Source: an uncultured Ruminococcus sp.
GTDB lineage: Bacteria; Bacillota; Clostridia; Oscillospirales; Ruminococcaceae
Direction: 5' to 3'
DNA: 11,962 bases
Assembly: GCA_900556055.1 (NCBI GenBank)
Contig: USNJ01000052.1
Coordinates: forward strand, 1 to 11,962
Shown: positions 6,066 to 11,962 of the stretch, piece after piece
Position numbering within the stretch: the stretch's first letter is position 1
Layout of the letters: each line of letters begins with the position of its first letter
Program-made: the position numbers and the translations under genes
The notes under the pieces: generated by a model
Databases searched by the model: none
The model's input: only the letters and a program-made list of their open reading frames with translations
Told to the model about the DNA's origin: nothing

Positions 6066-7547
6066 CTTTTTGGACAGTCCCTCGGCAATAAGCCGGATCC
6101 CCGGAATAACCGTGATATCTCCGAACAGAACATAAAGCGAATGTGACTGTTTCAGCTGCGCCCCCGCTCTCAGCGCACATGCCGTATACTCGGGTGCCGA
6201 TGCGGTTATCTCACCTGTCGGCGATATTACAGCAGTCACAGCGGTGTTTGCGGCACGAAGCGTCCATCTGTCAGTCTCCACGGCACGCATCACCGAGTGC
6301 GCAAGATGCTGGTCAAGCGCACGGGTGCTGTCGAACCATGAATCGTTTGTTATCACGGCAAGTATCTCCGCTCCGTTTTTCACGGTCTTTCGGGATATGT
6401 TCGGATATACCGATTCATAGCATATGACCGTGCCTATGTCCGCCGCAGAAGTTTCTATCGGAAATGACACCATTCCGTCGGCATATCCCGAATATCCGCT
6501 GACAAGTCCCTCGGGAATTATCGGGATATATTCGCCGAACGGGACAAGCTGCTGCTTGAAATACGGCTCGCTGACAGTTCCGTCAGGCTCAAAAGCAGCA
6601 GCACTGTTGAACGTATCTCCCGAAATGCGGCAGTTTATGCCTGTCAGTATGACTGCTTCCCTGTCCCTCGAAAGCTTGCGGAATGGTATCGTTACGCACT
6701 CGTCCGTGCCAAGGCAGCATTCAGCGGCAGTTTCCGGGTAAACCACGATATCCGCAGGCATTTGCAGCGCAGCTTCAGACAGCCTGAAATATCTGTCCGC
6801 CATGACCTCGGGCGGCGTTTCCCACTTTATCCGCCCTGAATAATTTCCCTGGACAAGCACGGCATTTATCGGCGTTCCGTCATCTTCATCGTAATTTGCG
6901 ATGCGTATATATCCATAGGAAATATTTCCGAGAAGAATGCATATAATAATTGCTGTATTTTTTATCAGGCTTATGTTTATCTGTCGGATATTCATGATGA
7001 TATATGCAGCTGCGCCGTTTGCGGATATCACAAGAAAGCTCAGAAAAAGCCCGCCGAACAGCGATGCCGATTGTATGAACGGACGGAACACAGCGGTTAT
7101 CGTGCCTATCCGTCCCCAAGGAAAGGAAAACAGCGGAAATATCTCAAGCAGATATTCCCCGAAGCAAAACAGCACCGCATATCGGTAAATATCCCCGAAA
7201 GAAAAACGGCGGACATTTATGAAAGCCGCAGTCGCCGCATACATCACCAGCCCGAAAAGGAACGGAAGTATCAGCGAAAGGACAATAAGAAGAATTACTC
7301 CGACAGTTTCGGAGAACGGCAGAAGGTCGTATATCCCATACAGCCATGAGAGGAGCGGCAGATAGTATCCGTATGAAAAAACTATCGTTTCCCTGCGCAG
7401 TTCAGCCGATGAAAGGCACTCAAATATCCGCAGCATAAACGGTATAAGCGCAAAAAAGCAGAGTATATTCACGCCGCTGAATGTAAATGACGCAGCAAGC
7501 AGCATTCCCGAGATAAGGGAGAAAAATTTTTTTATATAGTTATACAA
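6051..7547 (-). CDS. lnt: Apolipoprotein N-acyltransferase, 498 aa
   Basis: Integral membrane enzyme that moves an acyl chain from phospholipid to the N-terminal Cys of diacylated lipoproteins, the last step of lipoprotein maturation. Residues 1-215 hold several hydrophobic membrane segments, with SFPWGRIG (141-148) matching the family's PWG motif. Residues ~225-460 are a nitrilase-type (carbon-nitrogen hydrolase) domain outside the membrane. The catalytic triad is visible: Glu272 in VVYPETA, Lys331 in YFKQQLVPFGEYIP and Cys376 in TVICYES. NDSWF (401-405) is also typical. A last hydrophobic segment lies near 470-485. Length is close to the ~510 residues of proteobacterial Lnt. The start is TTG 7547 with GGAGGG six nt upstream; no nearer ATG fits. 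It is transcribed alone and divergently from the kinase gene. A related amidohydrolase function is a remote alternative. Confidence 0.92.
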   Translation of the reverse strand: MYNYIKKFFSLISGMLLAASFTFSGVNILCFFALIPFMLRIFECLSSAELRRETIVFSYGYYLPLLSWLYGIYDLLPFSETVGVILLIVLSLILPFLFGLVMYAATAAFINVRRFSFGDIYRYAVLFCFGEYLLEIFPLFSFPWGRIGTITAVFRPFIQSASLFGGLFLSFLVISANGAAAYIIMNIRQINISLIKNTAIIICILLGNISYGYIRIANYDEDDGTPINAVLVQGNYSGRIKWETPPEVMADRYFRLSEAALQMPADIVVYPETAAECCLGTDECVTIPFRKLSRDREAVILTGINCRISGDTFNSAAAFEPDGTVSEPYFKQQLVPFGEYIPIIPEGLVSGYSGYADGMVSFPIETSAADIGTVICYESVYPNISRKTVKNGAEILAVITNDSWFDSTRALDQHLAHSVMRAVETDRWTLRAANTAVTAVISPTGEITASAPEYTACALRAGAQLKQSHSLYVLFGDITVIPGIRLIAEGLSKKKSAP

Positions 7548-7660
7548 TGTTCTCCCTCCAAAATAATTAAAAGATATTTAACATTTATTCCACATAGCTG
7601 TCCGCAAATATGTTATACTATAATTTAATCTATTTTTTATATCTTTTTCATGATAAACAC

Positions 7661-7689
7661 TTTCAAACTGCGCAGTTTTATGGTAAAAT
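7661..7689 (+). promoter_or_regulatory. Promoter of the fructokinase gene
   Basis: TGGTAAAAT (7681-7689) is an extended -10, with TTTCAA (7661-7666) 17 nt before it as a weak -35. A second hexamer TATAAT overlaps at 7689-7694. Further upstream another TGTTATACT (7611-7619) is present without a good -35. The 174-nt divergent region shared with lnt is very AT-rich, and I could not place the lnt promoter with confidence. Confidence 0.5.
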
Positions 7690-7721
7690 ATAATAGAATA
7701 ACTGAAAAGGGGTAATGAATA

Positions 7722-8684
7722 ATGGCAGACATAATTGCTATCGGTGAAATGCTGGTTGATTTCACCCAGGAAGTAACTCCGGACGGAGCCGTAAGATTCT
7801 ACCGCAATCCGGGCGGAGCACCCGCAATGCTGGCAGTAATGGCAGCAAAACTCGGAACATCTTCTGCCTTTATAGGCAAGCTCGGAAAGGATATGTTCGG
7901 AAAATACCTGAAAGGCGAGCTTGAAAAACACGGGGTTGATACAAGCGGAGTTATCCTCGACAAGGACCATCAGACAACGCTTGCATTCGTAAACAAGGAC
8001 GAGGACAACGAACGTGATTTCGTATTTTACAGAACAGATTCCGCTGACGTAAACCTCACATTCGATGAAATAAAAAAATCTCAGCTCGATGAGTGCAGGA
8101 TCGTTCACTTCGGCGCACTTTCACTTACAAGAGAACCTATGCGTTCAGCAACAGTCAACGCACTCGAATATGCAAAGGAACACGGAAAAATAATCTCCTA
8201 CGATCCGAACTGGAGAGAACATCTCTGGGATTCCAAGGAGGAAGCCTTCAAGATAATGAGAAGCGTTCTCCCTCTCTGCGATATCATCAAGGTATCGGAA
8301 AAGGAGCTGAAGATCGTTACCGATTACGATAATATGCTGACAGGCGCAGCTGTCCTGCTGCAGAAAGGCATAAAGGCAGTCATCGTAACTCAGGGTGCAA
8401 AGGGCTGCATCATTGCAACAAAGAAGGGCATAGTCCGCTCATCGTCCTACAAGGTCGAGTCGATAGACACCCTCGGCACGGGCGACAGCTTTATGGGCGC
8501 ATTCCTCTCAATGATCGCAAAATCAGGCAAGAAGCTTGAAGAGATCGACGTTGAGGAGCTTGAATACATGGCTGATTATGCAAATGCCTGCGGTGCGCTT
8601 TGCTCCACAAAGTACGGCGCTATCCCCTCAATGCCGACTGAGGAAGAGATCATCAACTGCATGAAAACAGTGCAGAAAATATAA
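7722..8684 (+). CDS. PfkB-family carbohydrate kinase, probable fructokinase, 320 aa
   Basis: Cytoplasmic ribokinase-fold enzyme, predicted to phosphorylate fructose to fructose-6-phosphate with ATP. The N-terminal IAIGEMLVDF (5-14), sugar-binding NPGGAP (29-34), GKLGKDMFG (52-60), SYDPNWRE (159-166) and the C-terminal PfkB signature DTLGTGDSFMGAFL (249-262), with catalytic Asp255, are all present. DPNWR and the GGAPAMLAV form favour the bacterial fructokinase group (ScrK type) over ribokinase or 2-keto-3-deoxygluconate kinase, but substrate cannot be fixed from sequence alone. Length 320 is normal. The ATG at 7722 follows AAAAGGGG with about 9 nt spacing. It is a single gene with its own terminator. 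No sugar transporter or sucrose hydrolase is adjacent in the window. Confidence 0.88.
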   Translation: MADIIAIGEMLVDFTQEVTPDGAVRFYRNPGGAPAMLAVMAAKLGTSSAFIGKLGKDMFGKYLKGELEKHGVDTSGVILDKDHQTTLAFVNKDEDNERDFVFYRTDSADVNLTFDEIKKSQLDECRIVHFGALSLTREPMRSATVNALEYAKEHGKIISYDPNWREHLWDSKEEAFKIMRSVLPLCDIIKVSEKELKIVTDYDNMLTGAAVLLQKGIKAVIVTQGAKGCIIATKKGIVRSSSYKVESIDTLGTGDSFMGAFLSMIAKSGKKLEEIDVEELEYMADYANACGALCSTKYGAIPSMPTEEEIINCMKTVQKI

Positions 8685-8690
8685 AAAAAT

Positions 8691-8727
8691 ATCCGCAGAG
8701 CATTTTTCACTCTGCGGATTTATTATT
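8691..8727. terminator. Bidirectional terminator between fructokinase and nitroreductase operon
   Basis: ATCCGCAGAG (8691-8700) pairs perfectly with CTCTGCGGAT (8710-8719) around a 9-nt loop. The rightward tail is TTATTATTT; the leftward tail reads ATTTTTTTAT, so it should stop both convergent units. A weaker hairpin CGTGAAA/TTTCACG with a T-run follows at 8731-8765. Confidence 0.9.
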
Positions 8728-8813
8728 TACCGTGAAAAAGAAAATATCTGCATTTCACGATTTTTGTCAGCCGTTAATTATTTCATTTTTTTCAAAATCC
8801 CGGTCATTTCGCT

Positions 8814-9013
8814 TCATTTTGTTATGTGAAGATGTTCAAACTCGGAAGCTTTCTGCGGCTCATGCCGAATTCATCAAGATCCTCGGGAGTACAGTTCCGG
8901 GGATCTTTTTGTTATATGGCGCAATATCTCACGATACCCTAAGAGCTTGCTGATATCGTCCTCATAATCAGAGTATTGCCGAAATCAAAAAGTATAAGCT
9001 CAGGAAATGTCAT
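8814..9013 (-). pseudogene. Decayed HAD-superfamily hydrolase remnant
   Basis: Starts at ATG 9013, overlapping the nitroreductase end by 14 nt, with GGAGG (9024-9020) six nt upstream, as in a translationally coupled pair. The first frame reads MTFPELILFDFGNTLI, a HAD motif I, then hits TAG at 8941-8939. Moving one base in frame at about 8966 restores YEDDISKLLGYREILRHITK. A second shift in the A5 run near 8906-8910 restores DPRNCTPEDLDEF. Another stop follows at 8824-8822, or at 8816-8814 if a third shift is allowed. About 62 codons of a family that usually has over 200 survive, and HAD motifs II-IV are gone. The pieces joined together resemble the N-terminus of HAD phosphatases I associate with gut clostridia. 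Sequencing error could explain one shift but not the missing C-terminal part. Confidence 0.75.
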
Positions 9014-9551
9014 CAAGGACCTCCGAGCCCTCGCCGTCACGGATAATAAATCCTGCCTTTCTCGGAGCTGCCTTTGGCTGCGGATCATCGCTGTAGCCGA
9101 GAATACAGTTGCCTATGCCGACATATTTTTCGTCAAGTCCCCATTTTTTCATGAAGTCCTTTCCCTCGTCGGTCATGAAACATTCCTTTGCACGGTGGAT
9201 CCAGCAGGAGGAAACTCCCATTGAGCATGCGGCATTAAGGAGATTTCCCATTACAAGAGTTCCGTCCTCGAGATAGGTGTGAACGGTGCTGTCGGCAAAT
9301 ACGATAACGACAGTTCCCGCACCATAGAACGGATCCTTGTCAGTGCCCATTATCGCCGCATTCATGCGTGAAAGCTGTCGGACAGTTTCCCTGTCCCTGA
9401 CAACGACCATTACAACGGGCTGACGACCCATTCCGCTGGGTGCATATTCGCCTGCAAGAAGTATCTCGTCGAGAACTTCATCGGGCACCTGCTTTTCATT
9501 GTATGAGCGGACACTTCTGCGTTCCGTAAGCGTTTTTATGGTTTCATTCAT
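9000..9551 (-). CDS. Nitroreductase-family flavoprotein, 183 aa
   Basis: FMN-dependent NAD(P)H oxidoreductase of the nitroreductase fold, cytoplasmic and normally a homodimer. TERRSVRSY (9-17) supplies the phosphate-binding Arg and Ser residues for FMN. EYAPSGMGRQP (35-45) is the typical second FMN segment, and the central helix DGTLVMGNLLNAACSMGVSSCW (96-117) is characteristic. The C-terminal part has GIGNCILGY (145-153) with the basic PKAAPRK stretch of the family. Length is normal. The ATG at 9551 has AAAGGAGA about 8 nt upstream. A promoter lies at 9589-9617. The stop overlaps the start of the HAD-hydrolase remnant, so it was once the first gene of a two-gene operon. The physiological substrate cannot be predicted; related proteins reduce quinones, nitroaromatics or flavins. 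Confidence 0.9.
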   Translation of the reverse strand: MNETIKTLTERRSVRSYNEKQVPDEVLDEILLAGEYAPSGMGRQPVVMVVVRDRETVRQLSRMNAAIMGTDKDPFYGAGTVVIVFADSTVHTYLEDGTLVMGNLLNAACSMGVSSCWIHRAKECFMTDEGKDFMKKWGLDEKYVGIGNCILGYSDDPQPKAAPRKAGFIIRDGEGSEVLDDIS

Positions 9552-9588
9552 ATAAAAATCTCCTTTCGGTATTTGTTTTATTGTTTAT

Positions 9589-9617
9589 ATTATACAATAT
9601 TTCTTGCTGTTTGTCTA
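9589..9617 (-). promoter_or_regulatory. Promoter of the nitroreductase gene
   Basis: Read on the minus strand: TAGACA (9617-9612, five of six consensus bases), 17-nt spacer, TATAAT (9594-9589). The start would be near 9582, giving a leader of about 30 nt. Confidence 0.8.
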
Positions 9618-9658
9618 TATCTGTTTATGATTTTATTGTGAATTTTAGAGAAAAGGGC

Positions 9659-9687
9659 TTGACATTTACATTCATATGCTGTAAACT
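9659..9687 (+). promoter_or_regulatory. Promoter of the GH26-like gene
   Basis: TTGACA (9659-9664, perfect), 17-nt spacer, TAAACT (9682-9687). An inverted repeat TTTACA (9665-9670) / TGTAAA (9680-9685) fills the space between and overlaps the -10, a suitable place for a repressor. Transcription would start near 9694. Confidence 0.7.
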
Positions 9688-9699
9688 GATATATAGATT

Positions 9700-9713
9700 T
9701 GTAAACGATTACT
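9700..9713 (+). promoter_or_regulatory. LacI/CcpA-like operator in the leader of the GH26-like gene
   Basis: TGTAAACGATTACT matches the catabolite-responsive element pattern TGWAANCGNTNWCA at all but the last base and is a near palindrome around a central CG, as LacI-family proteins bind. It sits just downstream of the predicted start site, where binding would block transcription. TGTAAAC also occurs at 9680-9686, exactly 20 bp earlier. Confidence 0.5.
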
Positions 9714-9736
9714 CTATTCGCACGGAGGTAAACACA

Positions 9737-11173
9737 ATGAACGAAAACATCTACAAGCTGCATATGGGCAAAGCGAAATGCGCCGTTGACCTCGGCGACG
9801 GAAGCGAAAGAGGCGAATATGTCAACCAGGACTATATTCTCCACAAAATGGGCAGACCTCACCGCTCCATTTCCCTCATGTACTGCTACTACCCTCTCGA
9901 CAAAGAGTGGCCCGCAAGAATTTCCGAGGCAATGAAGGACGCTGAGATCTCATTCCAGTGGGACTACCCCTACGATGACTATTTCACCTACAAGGGCGGT
10001 CTGAACGGCAATCTCAATGACGAGCCTTTCACCTGCATGAGAGATGTCCGCAGACACGGTCAGGACGTTACTCTTACTCTTACTATCGACCCTACCCTTT
10101 CCGACGATCACCTTATCGCTATCGCAAAGGATCTCAGCACATTCGGAAGAATGATACTCAGAATAAACCACGAGGCTACGGGCAACTGGTTCTCCTTTAC
10201 AAAGCGTGCATCCTACAAGGAGATTGCTGATTTCTTTGCTCATTTCACCGATATTATCCACGAGTACGCCCCCAATGTCAAGACTCTTATGTGCATCGGC
10301 GGCATCGAGGATCTCAATAAGGAAGAAATGGAGATGGAGGAAGAATTCAAGGTAACTGTTACCTCCGCTGATATGTGGAGCGTTGACAAGTACATGGCTC
10401 TCCACTGGGGCTGGCCTTTTGACGTTGCTTTAAAGGGCGGCACATCTCATTCCAGAAGCAAAGTCGGCGAAACTTTCGAGAAAACAAAGCGCAGCTATGA
10501 GCGCTTCAAATACCTGAACGGCGGCGTTGGCAAGCCTATGAGCATGGCTGAATTCAATGCTGACGGAGATGTTACGGGTCCTTACGATCAGGCTGCTATG
10601 GTCAAGGAATTCTGCGACATGATCGTAAACGAAAAGGCTGAGTGGTTCACCTCCTTCACCCTCTATCAGTTCCGTGACAGAGGCCGTCTCGGACTTGAGA
10701 TCGAGGATCCCAACAACTCCGAGGTCGGAATTGAGCAGCCTCTTATGCAGACTTACAAGGATATTATCCATTCCGAGTGGTTCATGCCCGAAATGAAGCA
10801 GTCCGAGGAGATCACACTCCCCGTTACACTCCGCTGGGGCGGTGCTGAAGATGCTGACGGTCTTGCTATCCCGATGCATTTTGAAAAGAATCCTCACTTC
10901 TGCGAGCTTGTTTTCGAGGACGACGGCAACTACATGATCGAGCTGAACGGCAAGTGGTTCTACAAGTCCCCAGAAGCAAAGACTATCGACCTGATGAGCG
11001 CATTCTTTGAGAAGCCCCTCACATCTGCGTGCGATATGACACTCAAGCTGTTCGCACCTCCCGCAAGCGGCGAGAACGATCCCTCTCAGGGCGATGACTG
11101 GGCTGAAAACTACTACTGCACAATGGAAAAGCTCCCCAAGGTCAGACTTGAATTTGAGCCTGTCGAGCTGTAA
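9737..11173 (+). CDS. Putative cytoplasmic glycoside hydrolase, GH26-like (clan GH-A), 478 aa
   Basis: The start is ATG 9737 with GGAGG at 9724-9728; the in-frame opening upstream (from 9581) covers the promoter. LRINHEATGNWFSF (141-154) closely resembles the GH26 acid/base region (HEMNGNWFW), making Glu146 the likely acid/base. PMSMAEFNAD (267-276) supplies Glu272 as a plausible nucleophile at the end of a later barrel strand. Aromatic-rich segments (SADMWSVDKYMALHWGWPF, WFTSFTLYQFRDRGRLG) fit a TIM barrel with a sugar cleft. Residues ~355-478 look like a beta-rich C-terminal domain of unknown role. There is no signal peptide, so it would act inside the cell, on imported oligosaccharides if it is a glycosidase. 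GH26 mannanases are usually secreted, so substrate and exact family are uncertain. It is monocistronic, with a strong terminator. An LacI/CcpA-like site in its leader suggests sugar-dependent control. Confidence 0.6.
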   Translation: MNENIYKLHMGKAKCAVDLGDGSERGEYVNQDYILHKMGRPHRSISLMYCYYPLDKEWPARISEAMKDAEISFQWDYPYDDYFTYKGGLNGNLNDEPFTCMRDVRRHGQDVTLTLTIDPTLSDDHLIAIAKDLSTFGRMILRINHEATGNWFSFTKRASYKEIADFFAHFTDIIHEYAPNVKTLMCIGGIEDLNKEEMEMEEEFKVTVTSADMWSVDKYMALHWGWPFDVALKGGTSHSRSKVGETFEKTKRSYERFKYLNGGVGKPMSMAEFNADGDVTGPYDQAAMVKEFCDMIVNEKAEWFTSFTLYQFRDRGRLGLEIEDPNNSEVGIEQPLMQTYKDIIHSEWFMPEMKQSEEITLPVTLRWGGAEDADGLAIPMHFEKNPHFCELVFEDDGNYMIELNGKWFYKSPEAKTIDLMSAFFEKPLTSACDMTLKLFAPPASGENDPSQGDDWAENYYCTMEKLPKVRLEFEPVEL

Positions 11174-11190
11174 TAAAGTATAAAATGTTG

Positions 11191-11229
11191 CTGCGGCAGG
11201 AGATATGTTTTTTCTTCTGCCGCAGTTTC
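11191..11229 (+). terminator. Rho-independent terminator of the GH26-like gene
   Basis: CTGCGGCAGGAG (11191-11202) pairs with CTTCTGCCGCAG (11214-11225), 12 pairs with one G-U. TTTCT follows, 17 nt after the stop. Confidence 0.88.
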
Positions 11230-11254
11230 TATATATGCAACAAACATCATATTA

Positions 11255-11273
11255 ACAGTTATGTCATAACTGT
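11255..11273. promoter_or_regulatory. 19-bp palindrome upstream of the chemoreceptor-like gene
   Basis: ACAGTTATG-T-CATAACTGT is a perfect inverted repeat with 9-bp arms and a single central base. It lies 45 bp before the -35 hexamer and is not followed by a T-run, so it is not a terminator. It could bind a dimeric regulator (activator position). Confidence 0.45.
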
Positions 11274-11317
11274 GCATTGTGCCCATTTTCCTTTGGATTT
11301 ATCAAGCATTTTTACCG

Positions 11318-11346
11318 TTGACTTGACAAAATTTGTATGATATAAT
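11318..11346 (+). promoter_or_regulatory. Strong promoter of the chemoreceptor-like gene
   Basis: TTGACT (11318-11323), 17-nt spacer, TATAAT (11341-11346). TG at 11338-11339 makes an extended -10. The start would be near 11353, about 40 nt before the ATG. It is a sigma-A type promoter, not the flagellar sigma type often seen for chemoreceptors. Confidence 0.85.
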
Positions 11347-11392
11347 CACAATAAAGGTAATTATGCCCTATTCTTGAAAGGATATCACTATT

Positions 11393-11962
11393 ATGACTAA
11401 AACGACTAAAATAGAAAAAGCCGTTGCGCTGATAGTCGGTGCTATAATCGCCATTATCACTGCTGTAACGCTTATCATATCAATATCGCTGTCATCGAGC
11501 CATAACAGCAGGACTCACGACACTCTCACCGATATCAGCATTAATGTAATCGAAAACACGGTTGAGAGCAAGCAGGAGTATCTCAAGACCCTTTTTGAGG
11601 TCTGGAAGGGCACAAACTCCAGAAACAACGCTGTTGCAAGCGCATTAAAGAGCGGTTATTCGGGAAAGCTTTCCGAGATGTACTCAAACTCAACCACCGA
11701 TGAATATACTTTTGCATACTTCACCGATGCCGAGGGAAACAAGCTCTGGGCAACGGATAACTGCAAGCTCTCAAACTTTGACGTTTCAAGAGCACTTGCA
11801 GACGAGGAATTTTCGGGCTACTGCTGTGAGGAGGGCGTTCCCCTCTGCTATGTTTACGTGACCCCCGTTTACTATGATGCAAATGGCTTTTCAAGTCTTG
11901 TGGGCGTTGTTGTAATGGGCTATAACCTTTCAAATTCCGAGGTCCTTGACCCCATCAAGGAA
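11393..11962 (+). CDS. Membrane sensor, probable methyl-accepting chemotaxis protein (5' part, 3' end outside window)
   Basis: Open from ATG 11393 to the window end: 190 codons, no stop. AAAGGA (11377-11382) is the ribosome binding site with a 10-nt spacer. Residues 1-9 are basic, then one long hydrophobic segment (about 10-35, AVALIVGAIIAIITAV...) anchors the protein. Residues ~36-190 are an extracellular domain with an N-terminal long helix (TVESKQEYLKTLFEVW) and FAYFTDAEGNKLWATD, then GVVVMGYNLSNSEVLDPIKE, a pattern typical of Cache sensor domains in chemoreceptors. The second membrane helix, HAMP and signalling domains lie beyond the window. A histidine kinase or diguanylate cyclase with the same sensor remains possible. 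The ligand is unknown. The neighbourhood (glycosidase, kinase) would suit sensing of sugars or their products, which is inference only. Confidence 0.75.
   Translation, partial: MTKTTKIEKAVALIVGAIIAIITAVTLIISISLSSSHNSRTHDTLTDISINVIENTVESKQEYLKTLFEVWKGTNSRNNAVASALKSGYSGKLSEMYSNSTTDEYTFAYFTDAEGNKLWATDNCKLSNFDVSRALADEEFSGYCCEEGVPLCYVYVTPVYYDANGFSSLVGVVVMGYNLSNSEVLDPIKE

Noticed and set aside
7578-8108. 176-codon minus-strand frame antisense to the kinase gene
   Set aside because: Antisense shadow with no ribosome binding site; the + strand PfkB gene has complete family motifs.
8877-8911. Terminator-like hairpin on the + strand (12 pairs with loop GTACAG, then TTTTT)
   Set aside because: It lies inside the HAD remnant, where the inverted repeat is explained by the codons for DPRNCTPED. 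No + strand gene ends here.
8732-8953. 73-codon + strand frame starting with GTG
   Set aside because: No ribosome binding site, covers a terminator-like hairpin, composition not coding-like, and it lies antisense to the HAD-hydrolase remnant.
9581-9736. 52-residue N-terminal extension of the GH26-like protein
   Set aside because: It spans the promoter and operator region; GGAGG directly precedes the ATG at 9737.

Overview
The window looks like a chromosomal segment of a low- to mid-GC Gram-positive gut or rumen anaerobe, most likely Ruminococcus or a near relative in the Oscillospiraceae. This assignment is inference. It rests on strong GGAGG-type ribosome binding sites, sigma-A promoters that often carry an extended -10 (TGn), a secreted repeat protein with a GW...M.NG..W.I.G type C-terminal module that I associate with these bacteria, a Cache-type sensor, a GH26-like glycosidase, and a small Cys/Gly-rich membrane peptide. 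No mobile element, CRISPR array, tRNA or rRNA was seen.

Left part (1-2560, + strand): the end of one secreted protein gene, a terminator, then a complete gene for a 699-residue secreted protein. Its C-terminus resembles that of the upstream gene, so the two are probably tandem paralogues. The second protein contains ten clear copies of a Tyr/Asn-rich ~42-residue unit with a conserved Cys. The units are organised in groups of four, with an exact 507-bp period between the first two groups.

Middle part (2560-7550, mostly - strand): a possible orphan small RNA unit, an isolated ClpC-type AAA+ unfoldase with a shortened middle domain, a 53-residue Cys/Gly-rich membrane peptide missed by ORF length cut-offs, and an apolipoprotein N-acyltransferase (lnt). 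Between the peptide and lnt, on the + strand, there is a candidate structured RNA of about 113 nt. It is closed by a long helix, appears to contain a pseudoknot, and ends in a U-tract. It is the best candidate here for something undescribed.

Right part (7600-11962): a PfkB-type fructokinase, converging across a bidirectional terminator on a nitroreductase. The nitroreductase is followed on the same strand by an overlapping, frameshifted remnant of a HAD-hydrolase gene. Divergent from the nitroreductase is a cytoplasmic GH26-like protein, with a perfect -35 and a LacI/CcpA-like operator in its leader. Last is the N-terminal part of a membrane chemoreceptor-like protein with a consensus promoter and an upstream 19-bp palindrome. 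The genes are mostly single transcription units, each with its own promoter and terminator. The carbohydrate theme (kinase, glycosidase, chemoreceptor, secreted repeat proteins) fits a plant-polysaccharide degrader.
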